DNA of 64,000 nucleotides from an uncultured Clostridia bacterium. Its GTDB lineage: Bacteria; Bacillota; Clostridia; Oscillospirales; Acutalibacteraceae. The first letter of the stretch is position 1. Each line of letters begins with the position of its first letter. Position numbers and translations under genes: made by a program. A model generated the notes under the pieces. It searched no databases. It was given only the letters and a program-made list of their open reading frames with translations, and had not been told where the DNA came from. Positions 17,591-26,337 of this stretch are shown in pieces. The DNA lies in the NCBI GenBank assembly GCA_937916395.1, contig CALFTN010000059.1, forward strand, positions 124,001 through 188,000, written 5' to 3'.

Positions 17591-18328
17591 TTATTTTGTT
17601 ATTCCTTTATATTCAGATTTTACTTTTTCATAGCTTTCCAAATTGCCAATGTCATAGCGTTTTCCTGGCATTTCCATAGCATGAACAGTTGTCTGCTGAC
17701 AAAGCCAGGCAATATAACTTCCTGGTGCATCTGTACCACAACCACTATCAATACCTTTCTGCACGAGCTTTGCGTCGGCTTTTGTGTAATAATAAAACGG
17801 TGGACAACACCAGTGTGTTGCAGGATTCGGTGACTTTTCTGTCATATTGAGAATTTTATCACTTTCATCAATAGTTACTACACCACATTTCAAAAGTTTC
17901 TTTTCATCCGGCTCATAATAACGCATAATACAAGAAGTCTGTTTTTCTTTTGCATATTCAATGAACTTAGTAAGACTAAAATCAAGAACATTATCCCCTG
18001 CAATAACGAGCATATCATCATCAAGTTTTAACTGGTCAATAGCGTACTGAATATCCTTAACTGCACCAAGGCGAGTTTCATTTGTACTTGTGCCATCATC
18101 AACAACAGAGATTTTTTGTTTTTTGGTTTTTGCCCAATTCTCAAAATGATGTGCAAATTTGTGATTTGATATTACTACATATTCATCTACAAAACCAGCA
18201 TTATTAATATCATCAATAAGCCAGTCAAGAATAGTCTTATTTCCAACTTCTAAAAGTGGTTTTGGAAAATTTTCAGTTAATGGATAAAGTCTTGTAGCAT
18301 ATCCTGCCGCCAAAATTAAACATTTCAT
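17591..18328 (-). CDS. Sugar-1-phosphate nucleotidyltransferase
   Basis: The 245-residue protein starts with the nucleotidyltransferase signature LAAGYATRLYPLTENFPKPLL (about 6-26) and has VIAGDN for metal and nucleotide binding near residue 110. It would couple an NTP with a sugar-1-phosphate. The ATG overlaps the kinase stop codon by four bases, so it most likely acts on that kinase's product, possibly galacturonic acid-1-phosphate to UDP-GalA. The base and sugar specificity are inferred from context only. Confidence 0.88.
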   Translation of the reverse strand: MKCLILAAGYATRLYPLTENFPKPLLEVGNKTILDWLIDDINNAGFVDEYVVISNHKFAHHFENWAKTKKQKISVVDDGTSTNETRLGAVKDIQYAIDQLKLDDDMLVIAGDNVLDFSLTKFIEYAKEKQTSCIMRYYEPDEKKLLKCGVVTIDESDKILNMTEKSPNPATHWCCPPFYYYTKADAKLVQKGIDSGCGTDAPGSYIAWLCQQTTVHAMEMPGKRYDIGNLESYEKVKSEYKGITK

Positions 18329-19497
18329 AATTTCACACCATCTGCACTTTCACAAATATGAACAGAATATTTACCCTCAAGATGTGGAAATGCCTTTAAA
18401 TATTCTTTTGTTACTGTTTCGATTATTTCTTCTTCATAGTCAGGGTCAATAATCGCAAGACAACAGCCTTTAAATCCAGCCCCAGAGAATCGGCCACCAT
18501 AAATGCCCTTTGTCTTAGTCATAATCTCATATAACTTAATTAACTCAGGAGAACCTGTTTCCCAATTATGAATTGAACTATATCCACTTTCAAATGAAAG
18601 TCTGCCATATTCTTCAATATCACCATTACGCCAAGCTTCGGCACCTTTTTGCACACGGTCGAATTCAGTGTACCAGTGCTCTGCACGTTTGCGCCAGTTT
18701 TCCGGAAGCTTGTCCTTATATTGTTCATAGACTTCACGAGGAACATCACGAAGATTAGTATCTTCAAATTTGCCATATTCCATACCAGCATAAGCTTTAA
18801 GTGCATATGCTGCACTTCTGCACTCATCCACACGCATATTAAATGCTGAACCCGCAAGGCTACGCTCTAAACCACTGAAGAAAATCGCAAATTTATATGG
18901 CTTCATATCAGAGATCTGGGGAATAAGCTCATAGCTGTCATCTTGTGTATCGAGATATAATAAATGGTCTTTTTTACAATAAACCTCACAGGATTGGTCG
19001 AGCTTGCCACAAGCCACACCAACATATTTATTTTCTGCTTCCTTAGAAATCAATATAAGCTCCTGTGGAGAGAGTTCTATTCCATTCATCTTACAAAGAG
19101 CAGACAAGTAGGTTATAATTACTGCAGCTGAAGAAGAAAGTCCACCAATAGGAAGCTCACCATCTATAATCGCACACAAACCGCGGCGAAGTGGGTAACG
19201 CTTGTGAAGCGCGATTGTTGCACCACGAAGATGGTCTGCCCAGTCATTTTCTTTTGTTCTTGGAGTAGCTTCAACATGCCACTGTGCACGCTTTTCAAAC
19301 TGTAAAGATTGAATTTCAATAACACCATTTTCCTTCGGACCATAGGCAATATGTATACCCTTATTAATTGCAAAGCCTGTAATTTTGCCGAGCTGGTGGT
19401 CAGAATGTGCACCAATAGGGCAAACACGGTATGGTGTGAACGCTGTATATTGTGGTGGTTTTCTATAAATTCTCTCAAAAGCTTCAAATGCTGTCAT
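18325..19497 (-). CDS. GHMP sugar-1-kinase, galacturonokinase-like
   Basis: A 390-residue GHMP kinase. Motif 1 reads RVCPIGAHSDHQLG (24-37), where galactokinases have GEHTDY; the GAHxDHQ form is what I recall for plant-type galacturonokinases. The ATP loop is LPIGGLSSSAA (115-125), the Asp in KLDQSCE (near 167) is the likely base, and GRFSGAGFKGCC is the C-terminal glycine motif. It would phosphorylate a hexose or hexuronate at C1. Neighbours are a nucleotidyltransferase and a UDP-glucuronate 4-epimerase, which supports a uronate substrate; galactose remains possible. Confidence 0.8.
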   Translation of the reverse strand: MTAFEAFERIYRKPPQYTAFTPYRVCPIGAHSDHQLGKITGFAINKGIHIAYGPKENGVIEIQSLQFEKRAQWHVEATPRTKENDWADHLRGATIALHKRYPLRRGLCAIIDGELPIGGLSSSAAVIITYLSALCKMNGIELSPQELILISKEAENKYVGVACGKLDQSCEVYCKKDHLLYLDTQDDSYELIPQISDMKPYKFAIFFSGLERSLAGSAFNMRVDECRSAAYALKAYAGMEYGKFEDTNLRDVPREVYEQYKDKLPENWRKRAEHWYTEFDRVQKGAEAWRNGDIEEYGRLSFESGYSSIHNWETGSPELIKLYEIMTKTKGIYGGRFSGAGFKGCCLAIIDPDYEEEIIETVTKEYLKAFPHLEGKYSVHICESADGVKL

Positions 19498-19557
19498 AAG
19501 TTTCCCCTTTAATTTTATTCTGCCTCTTTAAAAAACATCTTCATGGCAGTTTTCATT

Positions 19558-20082
19558 TTAGACAATATTATTAATATACCCTTCTGTTGCATTATCTTTA
19601 TGTTTAATAATACATGGATTACCAAACACTACAGAGTTACTTGGAACATCGCAATTCACATAAGAGTTAGGTGCTATGAGTACATCATCACCAATTGATA
19701 TATTTCCAACAACAGTTGCATTTACCCCTATCCACACTTTATTTCCTAACTTAGGTACACCTTTTCTCTCACCACGGTTCTCTTGACCTATTGTTACCCC
19801 TTTATGAAGACTACAATTGTCTCCAATAACTACCTGAGGGTTAATCGTTATATTGAAAGCATGTCCTAAATACAAACCTTTACCAATATTAGTCACATAA
19901 GAAATCTCTAAACCACGTCTTACACTCAATCTAGAAAAAACTACTCGATACCAATACTTTAGAACTGAGCCATTACATGTTTGACTTTTTCTAAAATAGT
20001 AATGGAAACGTCTCATATAAGACCCTTTTCGAATTTTTGAATATCGTGCAATATCAGATTGATATAACTCTTTGAACATCAT
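19558..20082 (-). CDS. Serine acetyltransferase-like hexapeptide O-acetyltransferase
   Basis: The 174-residue protein resembles the C-terminal part of CysE: LGHAFNITINPQVVIGDNCSLHKGVTIGQENRG-type beta-helix turns with KLGNKVWIGVNATVVGNISIGDDVLIAPNSYVNCDVP. It lacks the long N-terminal helical domain of CysE, and the polysaccharide context suggests sugar O-acetylation. It lies 5 bases after the epimerase stop codon. Confidence 0.87.
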   Translation of the reverse strand: MMFKELYQSDIARYSKIRKGSYMRRFHYYFRKSQTCNGSVLKYWYRVVFSRLSVRRGLEISYVTNIGKGLYLGHAFNITINPQVVIGDNCSLHKGVTIGQENRGERKGVPKLGNKVWIGVNATVVGNISIGDDVLIAPNSYVNCDVPSNSVVFGNPCIIKHKDNATEGYINNIV

Positions 20083-20087
20083 AATTT

Positions 20088-21185
20088 TTAATCCTCATTC
20101 CCCAAATAAAACTCTCTGTACCACTCTGCAAACTTGCGGAGTCCATCGCGAAGTGAAGTAGATGGCTTAAAGCCAAAATCTCTTTCAAGTGCTGATGTAT
20201 CAGCATAAGTAATAGGCACATCGCCTGGCTGCATTGGCACAAGCTTTTTATGTGCTTCAAAATCATAATCTGTAGGTAAAACCTTGGCACGAATTAATTC
20301 TTCCTGAAGAATTGTAACAAAATCGAGAAGATTTTCAGGATTGTTATTACCGATATTATAAACTGCATATGGTGGTAAAGGCAACCCATCCTCGCCATTT
20401 TGCTTTTCAGGTGCGTGTTGCATTACTCGCTTAACACCTTCAACAATATCATCAACATAGGTGAAATCGCGCTTGCAGTTGCCGTAGTTGAAAATCTCAA
20501 TAGTTTCGCCCTTGAGCAATTTGTTTGTAAAACCGAAATACGCCATATCCGGACGACCAGCAGGACCATAAACAGTGAAGAAGCGCAAGCCAGTTGACGG
20601 AATATTGTAAAGCTTAGAATAAGCATGTGCCATAAGCTCGTTGCTCTTTTTGGTAGCCGCATATAATGACACAGGATTATCTACCTTGTCATCTGTTGAA
20701 TATGGAATTTTTTTGTTTGTACCATATACAGAGGACGAAGAAGCATACACAAGATGCTCAACTGGATTTTCTGTATCCATTGTTGCACGGCATGCCTCAA
20801 GAATATTGTAAAAACCAATAATATTTGACTCAATATATACATCTGGATTTGTGATTGAATAACGCACACCTGCCTGAGCAGCAAGGTTAACTACCACAGA
20901 GAAATGATGCTTTCTGAAAAGCTCATCAATCAACACTCTGTCTGCAATATTACCTTTAACAAATTCCCAAGAGCAGTCCTTGTGCTCCCCAGCAAGCTTT
21001 TCAATTTCAACTAATCTGTATTCTTTTATAGCCACATCATAATAGTCATTCATACTATCAAGACCAACTATTTCAATCCCCCGAACCGTGCGAATAAGCT
21101 CCATAACAAGATTAGAGCCGATAAAGCCTGCCGCACCGGTGATGAGGACTTTTTTATTTTTTAATTCAATGTTAAATATCTGCAT
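20088..21185 (-). CDS. UDP-glucuronate 4-epimerase (CapI/LspL type SDR)
   Basis: The 365-residue extended SDR has the NAD loop TGAAGFIGSN (16-25), Ser at ASSSSVYG and the YxxxK pair Y175/K179 in YAATKKSNELMAH. The segment GLRFFTVYGPAGRPDMA followed by NYGNCKRDFTYVDDIVEGV is characteristic of UDP-GlcA 4-epimerases. It interconverts UDP-glucuronate and UDP-galacturonate. No UDP-glucose dehydrogenase is in the window, so UDP-GlcA must come from elsewhere in the genome. Confidence 0.92.
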   Translation of the reverse strand: MQIFNIELKNKKVLITGAAGFIGSNLVMELIRTVRGIEIVGLDSMNDYYDVAIKEYRLVEIEKLAGEHKDCSWEFVKGNIADRVLIDELFRKHHFSVVVNLAAQAGVRYSITNPDVYIESNIIGFYNILEACRATMDTENPVEHLVYASSSSVYGTNKKIPYSTDDKVDNPVSLYAATKKSNELMAHAYSKLYNIPSTGLRFFTVYGPAGRPDMAYFGFTNKLLKGETIEIFNYGNCKRDFTYVDDIVEGVKRVMQHAPEKQNGEDGLPLPPYAVYNIGNNNPENLLDFVTILQEELIRAKVLPTDYDFEAHKKLVPMQPGDVPITYADTSALERDFGFKPSTSLRDGLRKFAEWYREFYLGNED

Positions 21186-21197
21186 ATTTTAGCTCCA

Positions 21198-22628
21198 TTA
21201 ATTTTTTCTTACGAGTTCTTTGATTGTTGTATAATAATTTATTTTCATTAAAAATGCTAACAAGAAAAGAACTACAAAATATATTATAGCACCAACTAAC
21301 ACCTTTATAGCTATTGCAAATATTGCTGCCAATTGTGATAAATCCCACAAATATAATATAACAAACATAACTGCACCAGATACTACCAGTGGTATTATCT
21401 CATATATAGATCTTTTTAAAGAAATGCATTTTCCGACTTTTATTGACTGATACAAACAAACAAACAACTCTGCCACCAATGTACCTAGAGAAACACCAAT
21501 AGCTCCAAGATGTGTTATTAGCAACACATTAATCACTAAATTCACTATTGCCCCTAATACTGCTGATATAACATAATCACGATCCATCTGATGCGGTAAC
21601 AAGTATTGTGTGCGCACTACATTTGCGAAAGCTAAGAAAAGGCAACTTGGTAATAAAATCAAATATATCTGCACACATGTATCATATCCAGGACCATAAA
21701 ACAACGGAACAAACTCTTTAGCGATACCCATAATACCAAAGCATAGTGATGAAGATATCAACATAGCAAACAAAATACTGATATGCAACAATTTATTGCT
21801 TTCTTCACTCTTTTTTGATATTAGATTTGTCATTCTCGGTAACATTATCGTGCCTAAAGCTGCTATCAACGCTATTGGAATAGATATAATACCCTCTGAA
21901 ACCTGATAAAATCCTAACTGCTCTTCTGTCGCCATGGCACCTAACATTATTTTATCCATATATTTAAACAAAAAAACTGATATAGTAGTAACAAACAAGA
22001 GCAAATTTGGTTTTAAATGCACGAATATTTCTTTTGTATTTGGTAAAACGAATTTAATATTCTTTAATACACTTGGCCATAAAATTAATTGACTTATTAA
22101 AAATCCAAGAGATAATATAAGACAGTATACAAACACATCATTTTCTGTCTTTACAAAAATAAAAATTGATAATGTTGATAAAAGCTTTACTAAAGTATTT
22201 CTGATTGTTGTAAATTTGAATTTTTCTAAACCAAAAAACAACCAGTTAACATCAAAGCACGCAGAAAGCGTATAAAACCCCAGCAATAATGCTGCGGTTT
22301 TATTTTTTGCAAAAGCAAAGCAATACCCTATATATAACAAATTAAATACTACACCTGTGATTATCTGCAGAGAATATATGCTCCAAAATGTTCTTGAAAG
22401 TTGCTTTTTATCATCTCTTGCTTTAGCTATTTCTCTACAACCATAGTTGTTTAACCCAAGCATAATAAATATTACAAAAAAGTGAGAAATTGAATAAGCA
22501 AAAGAATAAACACCTATACCATCTGCACCTAATACACGAGAAATATAGGGCGTTGTTATAAGCGGAATACATAGCGCCAACAACTGATACAAGCTGTTGT
22601 ATATAAAATTCTTTTTAATTGAACTCAT
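21198..22628 (-). CDS. Oligosaccharide flippase (Wzx-like)
   Basis: The 476-residue protein has 12-14 membrane helices and the N-terminal family pattern SLYQLLALCIPLITTPYISRVLG, with GVYSFAYSISHFF after it. It should flip the lipid-linked repeat unit of unit B. Its ATG overlaps the stop codon of the preceding acetyltransferase by one base (TAATG). Confidence 0.93.
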   Translation of the reverse strand: MSSIKKNFIYNSLYQLLALCIPLITTPYISRVLGADGIGVYSFAYSISHFFVIFIMLGLNNYGCREIAKARDDKKQLSRTFWSIYSLQIITGVVFNLLYIGYCFAFAKNKTAALLLGFYTLSACFDVNWLFFGLEKFKFTTIRNTLVKLLSTLSIFIFVKTENDVFVYCLILSLGFLISQLILWPSVLKNIKFVLPNTKEIFVHLKPNLLLFVTTISVFLFKYMDKIMLGAMATEEQLGFYQVSEGIISIPIALIAALGTIMLPRMTNLISKKSEESNKLLHISILFAMLISSSLCFGIMGIAKEFVPLFYGPGYDTCVQIYLILLPSCLFLAFANVVRTQYLLPHQMDRDYVISAVLGAIVNLVINVLLITHLGAIGVSLGTLVAELFVCLYQSIKVGKCISLKRSIYEIIPLVVSGAVMFVILYLWDLSQLAAIFAIAIKVLVGAIIYFVVLFLLAFLMKINYYTTIKELVRKN

Positions 22629-23158
22629 TATTCTTCCTCTTGATATTTTATTACGCGTGCAGGAACACCTGCAACAACGCTACCCGCAGACACATCTTTT
22701 GTAACAACTGCATTAGCACCAACAATAGCACCATCGCCTACTTTTACATCGCCTATAATCTTTGCGCCTGCATATATTGTTACATTGTTACCAATAGTAG
22801 GGAATTTACCATCCTTTTGACCCAATGTAACTTGTTGAAAAATCTTACAAGAATTTCCGATTTCAACCCCATCACCAATTGTAACACCATTAAAATGTTC
22901 TACCTTGAAATTCTTTCCTATTTTTGCAGTAATTGAAAACCCTATAGAATACTTCACTTCAAGATGGTTTCTTATTAACAATTTAAAGAATCTTCCCTTT
23001 GTTTTCTGCATTTTATCAATCCATACATTCACTCTGAATGTTGGATTTAAAAACCATAATCCAAATACTTTAATAGGATTAGCTCTTTTATTATTGCTAA
23101 AAAATAAATATCTTCGTGCCATACACGAATATAATGTTTTTTTATCATTATTTTTCAT
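22628..23158 (-). CDS. Serine acetyltransferase-like hexapeptide O-acetyltransferase
   Basis: A 176-residue beta-helix acetyltransferase with IGFSITAKIGKNFKVEHF, GVTIGDGVEIGNSCKIFQQVTLG and an end of VTKDVSAGSVVAGVPARVIKY. It is related to the protein at 19558-20082 but differs clearly. A role in O-acetylating the unit B glycan is likely. No strong ribosome site precedes the ATG. Confidence 0.88.
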   Translation of the reverse strand: MKNNDKKTLYSCMARRYLFFSNNKRANPIKVFGLWFLNPTFRVNVWIDKMQKTKGRFFKLLIRNHLEVKYSIGFSITAKIGKNFKVEHFNGVTIGDGVEIGNSCKIFQQVTLGQKDGKFPTIGNNVTIYAGAKIIGDVKVGDGAIVGANAVVTKDVSAGSVVAGVPARVIKYQEEE

Positions 23159-23204
23159 AACTTTAAATTACAACTCTTTTTCAAAATACGTCTATTTTTG
23201 CAAT

Positions 23205-24143
23205 TTACTTTTCAGGTAAAATTATATATGCACCAAGCTTATAGTCCCATTCTTCAGGATAGAATTTTTCAAACCCACTGCCGTGATAAAAAGTTACTTC
23301 GCCAAAATATATTTTATTCGCAACTATATAAAAATCTATTCTGACCTGTGGGGGTGATTGCAAACTCTTCGAGATAATTTCGGCCAATTCAAGTAATTCT
23401 TTAAGCTTTTCTGGCTTCTCTATTTGATGTGCTGGATTTGATGGATAACATGTGGTAAATGGCTGATATTCCCATTCACGATTATAAAAATTTCTGTGGT
23501 GATCAACAAATCTATCGTAATCAACTTGCACAAATTCTGCTTTTCCAGAAAACACAAAAACTTTGTAGTCCATTACATCTTCGTTACCATATTCACTTAG
23601 AAACTCCTCAGCTATGATTTTTCGCTGAACATTTTTATACGGCCACTCTCTACCTGTTAAGTAATAATCCTGAGCGAGTCCACGGCGAAGTTCATTTTTT
23701 ACTTCCTTTATATCCATTTTTGATTTATCTTTGCAAATATACATTCCTAACCCAGAATTATGGTTGCATTTTAATACAAATCTTTCCGGAAGAGCATCAA
23801 AATCTATATCATCTGGTGAATCCCATACACCAATAAGCGGAATAAGATATTCTTCTCCTATTTTTTCCTTAATAAAATCACGCACTAGATATTTATCTAC
23901 CATTTGTGTATATTCAGGTTTACGGTCATATAATTTAAGCCATTGAAGTTTCTCATTAAATGTTTTTGGCTCTTTTAAATTCAACATATTTCCTATATTT
24001 AATTTATATGCTTTCTTTAAAAACTTTTCATCTGTCAATATTTTTGTAAAACCCATAATCGTTAAGTATGAAAATCTTATTTGGGGATTCACAAAAAAAC
24101 TTCTGATTCTATCAAAATTAGTTTTTCTTCTCAAATTCAACAC
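23205..24143 (-). CDS. TupA-like ATP-grasp protein
   Basis: The 312-residue protein has the pattern of TupA-like ATP-grasp proteins: LKEPKTFNEKLQWLKLYDRKPEY, then DKYLVRDFIKEKIGEEYLIPLIGV, FVLKCNHNSG for nucleotide binding and VRIDFYIVANKIYFGEVTFYHGSGF near the C-terminus. The founding member takes part in teichuronopeptide synthesis in alkaliphilic bacilli; the fold ligates a carboxylate to an amine or hydroxyl. Here it may attach an amino acid to a uronic acid. The start is uncertain: a GTG at 24143 lies inside the AAAGGG site, so TTG at 24134 may be the true one. Confidence 0.83.
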   Translation of the reverse strand: MLNLRRKTNFDRIRSFFVNPQIRFSYLTIMGFTKILTDEKFLKKAYKLNIGNMLNLKEPKTFNEKLQWLKLYDRKPEYTQMVDKYLVRDFIKEKIGEEYLIPLIGVWDSPDDIDFDALPERFVLKCNHNSGLGMYICKDKSKMDIKEVKNELRRGLAQDYYLTGREWPYKNVQRKIIAEEFLSEYGNEDVMDYKVFVFSGKAEFVQVDYDRFVDHHRNFYNREWEYQPFTTCYPSNPAHQIEKPEKLKELLELAEIISKSLQSPPQVRIDFYIVANKIYFGEVTFYHGSGFEKFYPEEWDYKLGAYIILPEK

Positions 24144-24159
24144 CCTTTATTTTTCGTTC

Positions 24160-25209
24160 CTATCTAATATATACATAACGTTCATCAAAACAAATAGCGA
24201 AAAACACAACATACAGAGAAACAACTATAATATTCCAAACAAACCTATTACCCTTGTTTAAGCCAGATAAAGAATTTGGTATAAGCAAAAGATATGAAAA
24301 ATTAAAGATCATAGCTTCTCTTGTAGCAATAACAAAAAAATATGAGAACACTTGAAGTATTAATGCTACAAGCATCATATATTCCCACCATTTTCCGTTT
24401 TCATCCAATGTATAAAGCTTTTTTTTGTAAAACAATATGAATGCTGTTAAAATACATATTGGAATCACCAATCGTCCTACACCATCAAATCCACTTGAAA
24501 CATGCACATAGTAATTGGGGTCATATGACAGAATTAAATCCACAAGTTTTGGACCAAACAACATCATAAATAAAATAGTAATCAGTGCCCCACCATAATG
24601 TTTTGCGTCCACTTTTTCAAAAAACGTTGGTACAAAGAACACAATTCCGAGTATTGCACTTGTATGACTAAGTGTGGCTAAAACTATCAATATCAATGCT
24701 TTTAATATCCATTTTTTCTTTTTCTCAATAATAATATCCAAAGCCAGCAATACAATCCCCATAGCAATAGATTGACGAATAACACCTAAAACCAATATAT
24801 AATGTGTTGTTAATACATATAGAACAAAACTCATTGTTGGAGATTTTGAATATTTATAAATAAAATATGACACTGGAAGAATAGAAAAAAGACTAGTCCA
24901 AAACAAAAAAAAGCTTTCAGATGCACTGATATATGAACACAACTTACACATAACAACATAGCCTATTTCAAAATCAGCCAAAGCATTACGACTTAGTATG
25001 TTTTCCCAAGTAGCACTGGCTATATTTTGATATGCTAAAATATATGTCTGTGTATCGGCACCAACTTCACAACCTCTGTTTGCGGCTACCCAAAGCAACA
25101 CAATAGCGCACCAAACAGTCTGCACAATTCTTTTGTTTTTTCCAGCAATGAATCCAAATAAATATGAACCCATACAAATAATTAGTAACAAACAAAAATA
25201 AAATCCCAT
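24160..25209 (-). CDS. EpsG family polysaccharide polymerase (Wzy-like)
   Basis: The 349-residue membrane protein has about ten helices and the EpsG features ANRGCEVGADTQTYILAY in the first large loop and LGVIRQSIAMGIVLLAL near residue 140. These arginines are typical of the family, which polymerises lipid-linked repeat units. It is the only polymerase in unit B. It overlaps the upstream GT4 stop codon by one base. Confidence 0.88.
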   Translation of the reverse strand: MGFYFCLLLIICMGSYLFGFIAGKNKRIVQTVWCAIVLLWVAANRGCEVGADTQTYILAYQNIASATWENILSRNALADFEIGYVVMCKLCSYISASESFFLFWTSLFSILPVSYFIYKYSKSPTMSFVLYVLTTHYILVLGVIRQSIAMGIVLLALDIIIEKKKKWILKALILIVLATLSHTSAILGIVFFVPTFFEKVDAKHYGGALITILFMMLFGPKLVDLILSYDPNYYVHVSSGFDGVGRLVIPICILTAFILFYKKKLYTLDENGKWWEYMMLVALILQVFSYFFVIATREAMIFNFSYLLLIPNSLSGLNKGNRFVWNIIVVSLYVVFFAICFDERYVYIR

Positions 25210-26312
25210 TACAAACCTATATCCTTACTAACAGAAAATATTTTCATATAATCTTCAACTACACATTGAATATCATATTTCTCTTCTTGGAAAAATCTTT
25301 TTGGATCATATCGTTCATAACTTTCCAACTCAATTATATCAATCCATTCTTTTATATCATTTAAAGAACAATACTGAACTTGATTTGTTATATTTGCCTC
25401 TTTCGTAATAGTATCAGATACAAAACATCTTAAACCATTGGCTTGTGCTTCAATTACCGTATTAGGCATACCCTCATATAAAGAAGGAAAAACAAATAAA
25501 TCCATTGCAGAATACAACTCATTAACATCTTTTCGATTCCCTGCAAATTTAACAAATTCACTAATATTATATTTTGAAATTTTTTCTGCTATTTTTTCTT
25601 TTAGTGGCCCTTCTCCTATAAGCAACAAGTAAGATTCTGGATTTTTAATATGAATTTGATTAAAAATATCAATTAAAAATTCATGGTTTTTTTGTGTATT
25701 AAATCGCCCAACATGTCCGATAACAATTGCTTTATTAGAAATATTTAATTCTTTTCGTTTTGCTATTCTACTCTTTTCATTAAAAGCATAAAAAGACATA
25801 TCAACACCATTTTTAACGTAAATCACATCATCACAGTTTTTTTCACCAAACAACCATTTTGCAGCTTCTTTTGACGGCGCAACTTTTTTAGTGACTAATC
25901 TAGATAAAATATTTCTCGAAAAATTATGAATTATATTATTTAATTTAGAATCCCCAGCCTTTGTGTTCGTAGAACGCATTATCCTATTTACTGCACCACC
26001 ATTCTTTGCAGCTAACATTTCTGTCCATGATAAAGCATGTTCTCCACATTTAAACACCACTCGATAATTATTTAGCGACACAATATTTTTTATATCTAAA
26101 TAATTTTGAAATATATTTTTTGATTTAGAAGTAACACGATAAATTCTTCCTCCTAAACCTATGATTTCATCCTCATAATAACACTTTTCTACAACATTCA
26201 AAACAAAATCAAATTGATATTTAGTTCTGTCTATTGTTCTATACACCTTCATAATATGGGTTTCGGCACCACCTAAACCCATATTCCCCATAATAAAAAG
26301 GATTCTTTCCAT
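25209..26312 (-). CDS. Glycosyltransferase family 4
   Basis: A 367-residue GT-B enzyme opening with MGNMGLGGAETHIMKVYR, with GHVGRFNTQKNHEFLIDIF and the donor motif PSLYEGMPNTVIEAQANGLRC (E-x7-E). It adds a sugar to the unit B repeat. The AAGGAGCG site is 10 bases from the ATG. This gene and its upstream neighbour are visibly more AT-rich than the catabolic genes at the window ends, suggesting later acquisition. Confidence 0.9.
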   Translation of the reverse strand: MERILFIMGNMGLGGAETHIMKVYRTIDRTKYQFDFVLNVVEKCYYEDEIIGLGGRIYRVTSKSKNIFQNYLDIKNIVSLNNYRVVFKCGEHALSWTEMLAAKNGGAVNRIMRSTNTKAGDSKLNNIIHNFSRNILSRLVTKKVAPSKEAAKWLFGEKNCDDVIYVKNGVDMSFYAFNEKSRIAKRKELNISNKAIVIGHVGRFNTQKNHEFLIDIFNQIHIKNPESYLLLIGEGPLKEKIAEKISKYNISEFVKFAGNRKDVNELYSAMDLFVFPSLYEGMPNTVIEAQANGLRCFVSDTITKEANITNQVQYCSLNDIKEWIDIIELESYERYDPKRFFQEEKYDIQCVVEDYMKIFSVSKDIGL

Positions 26313-26337
26313 TTTTGTAAAAACGCTCCTTAAATAA

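Noticed and set aside
18540..18857. Reverse-strand 105-codon frame inside the GHMP kinase gene
   Set aside because: It is a shifted frame of a gene with clear kinase motifs and has no independent support.
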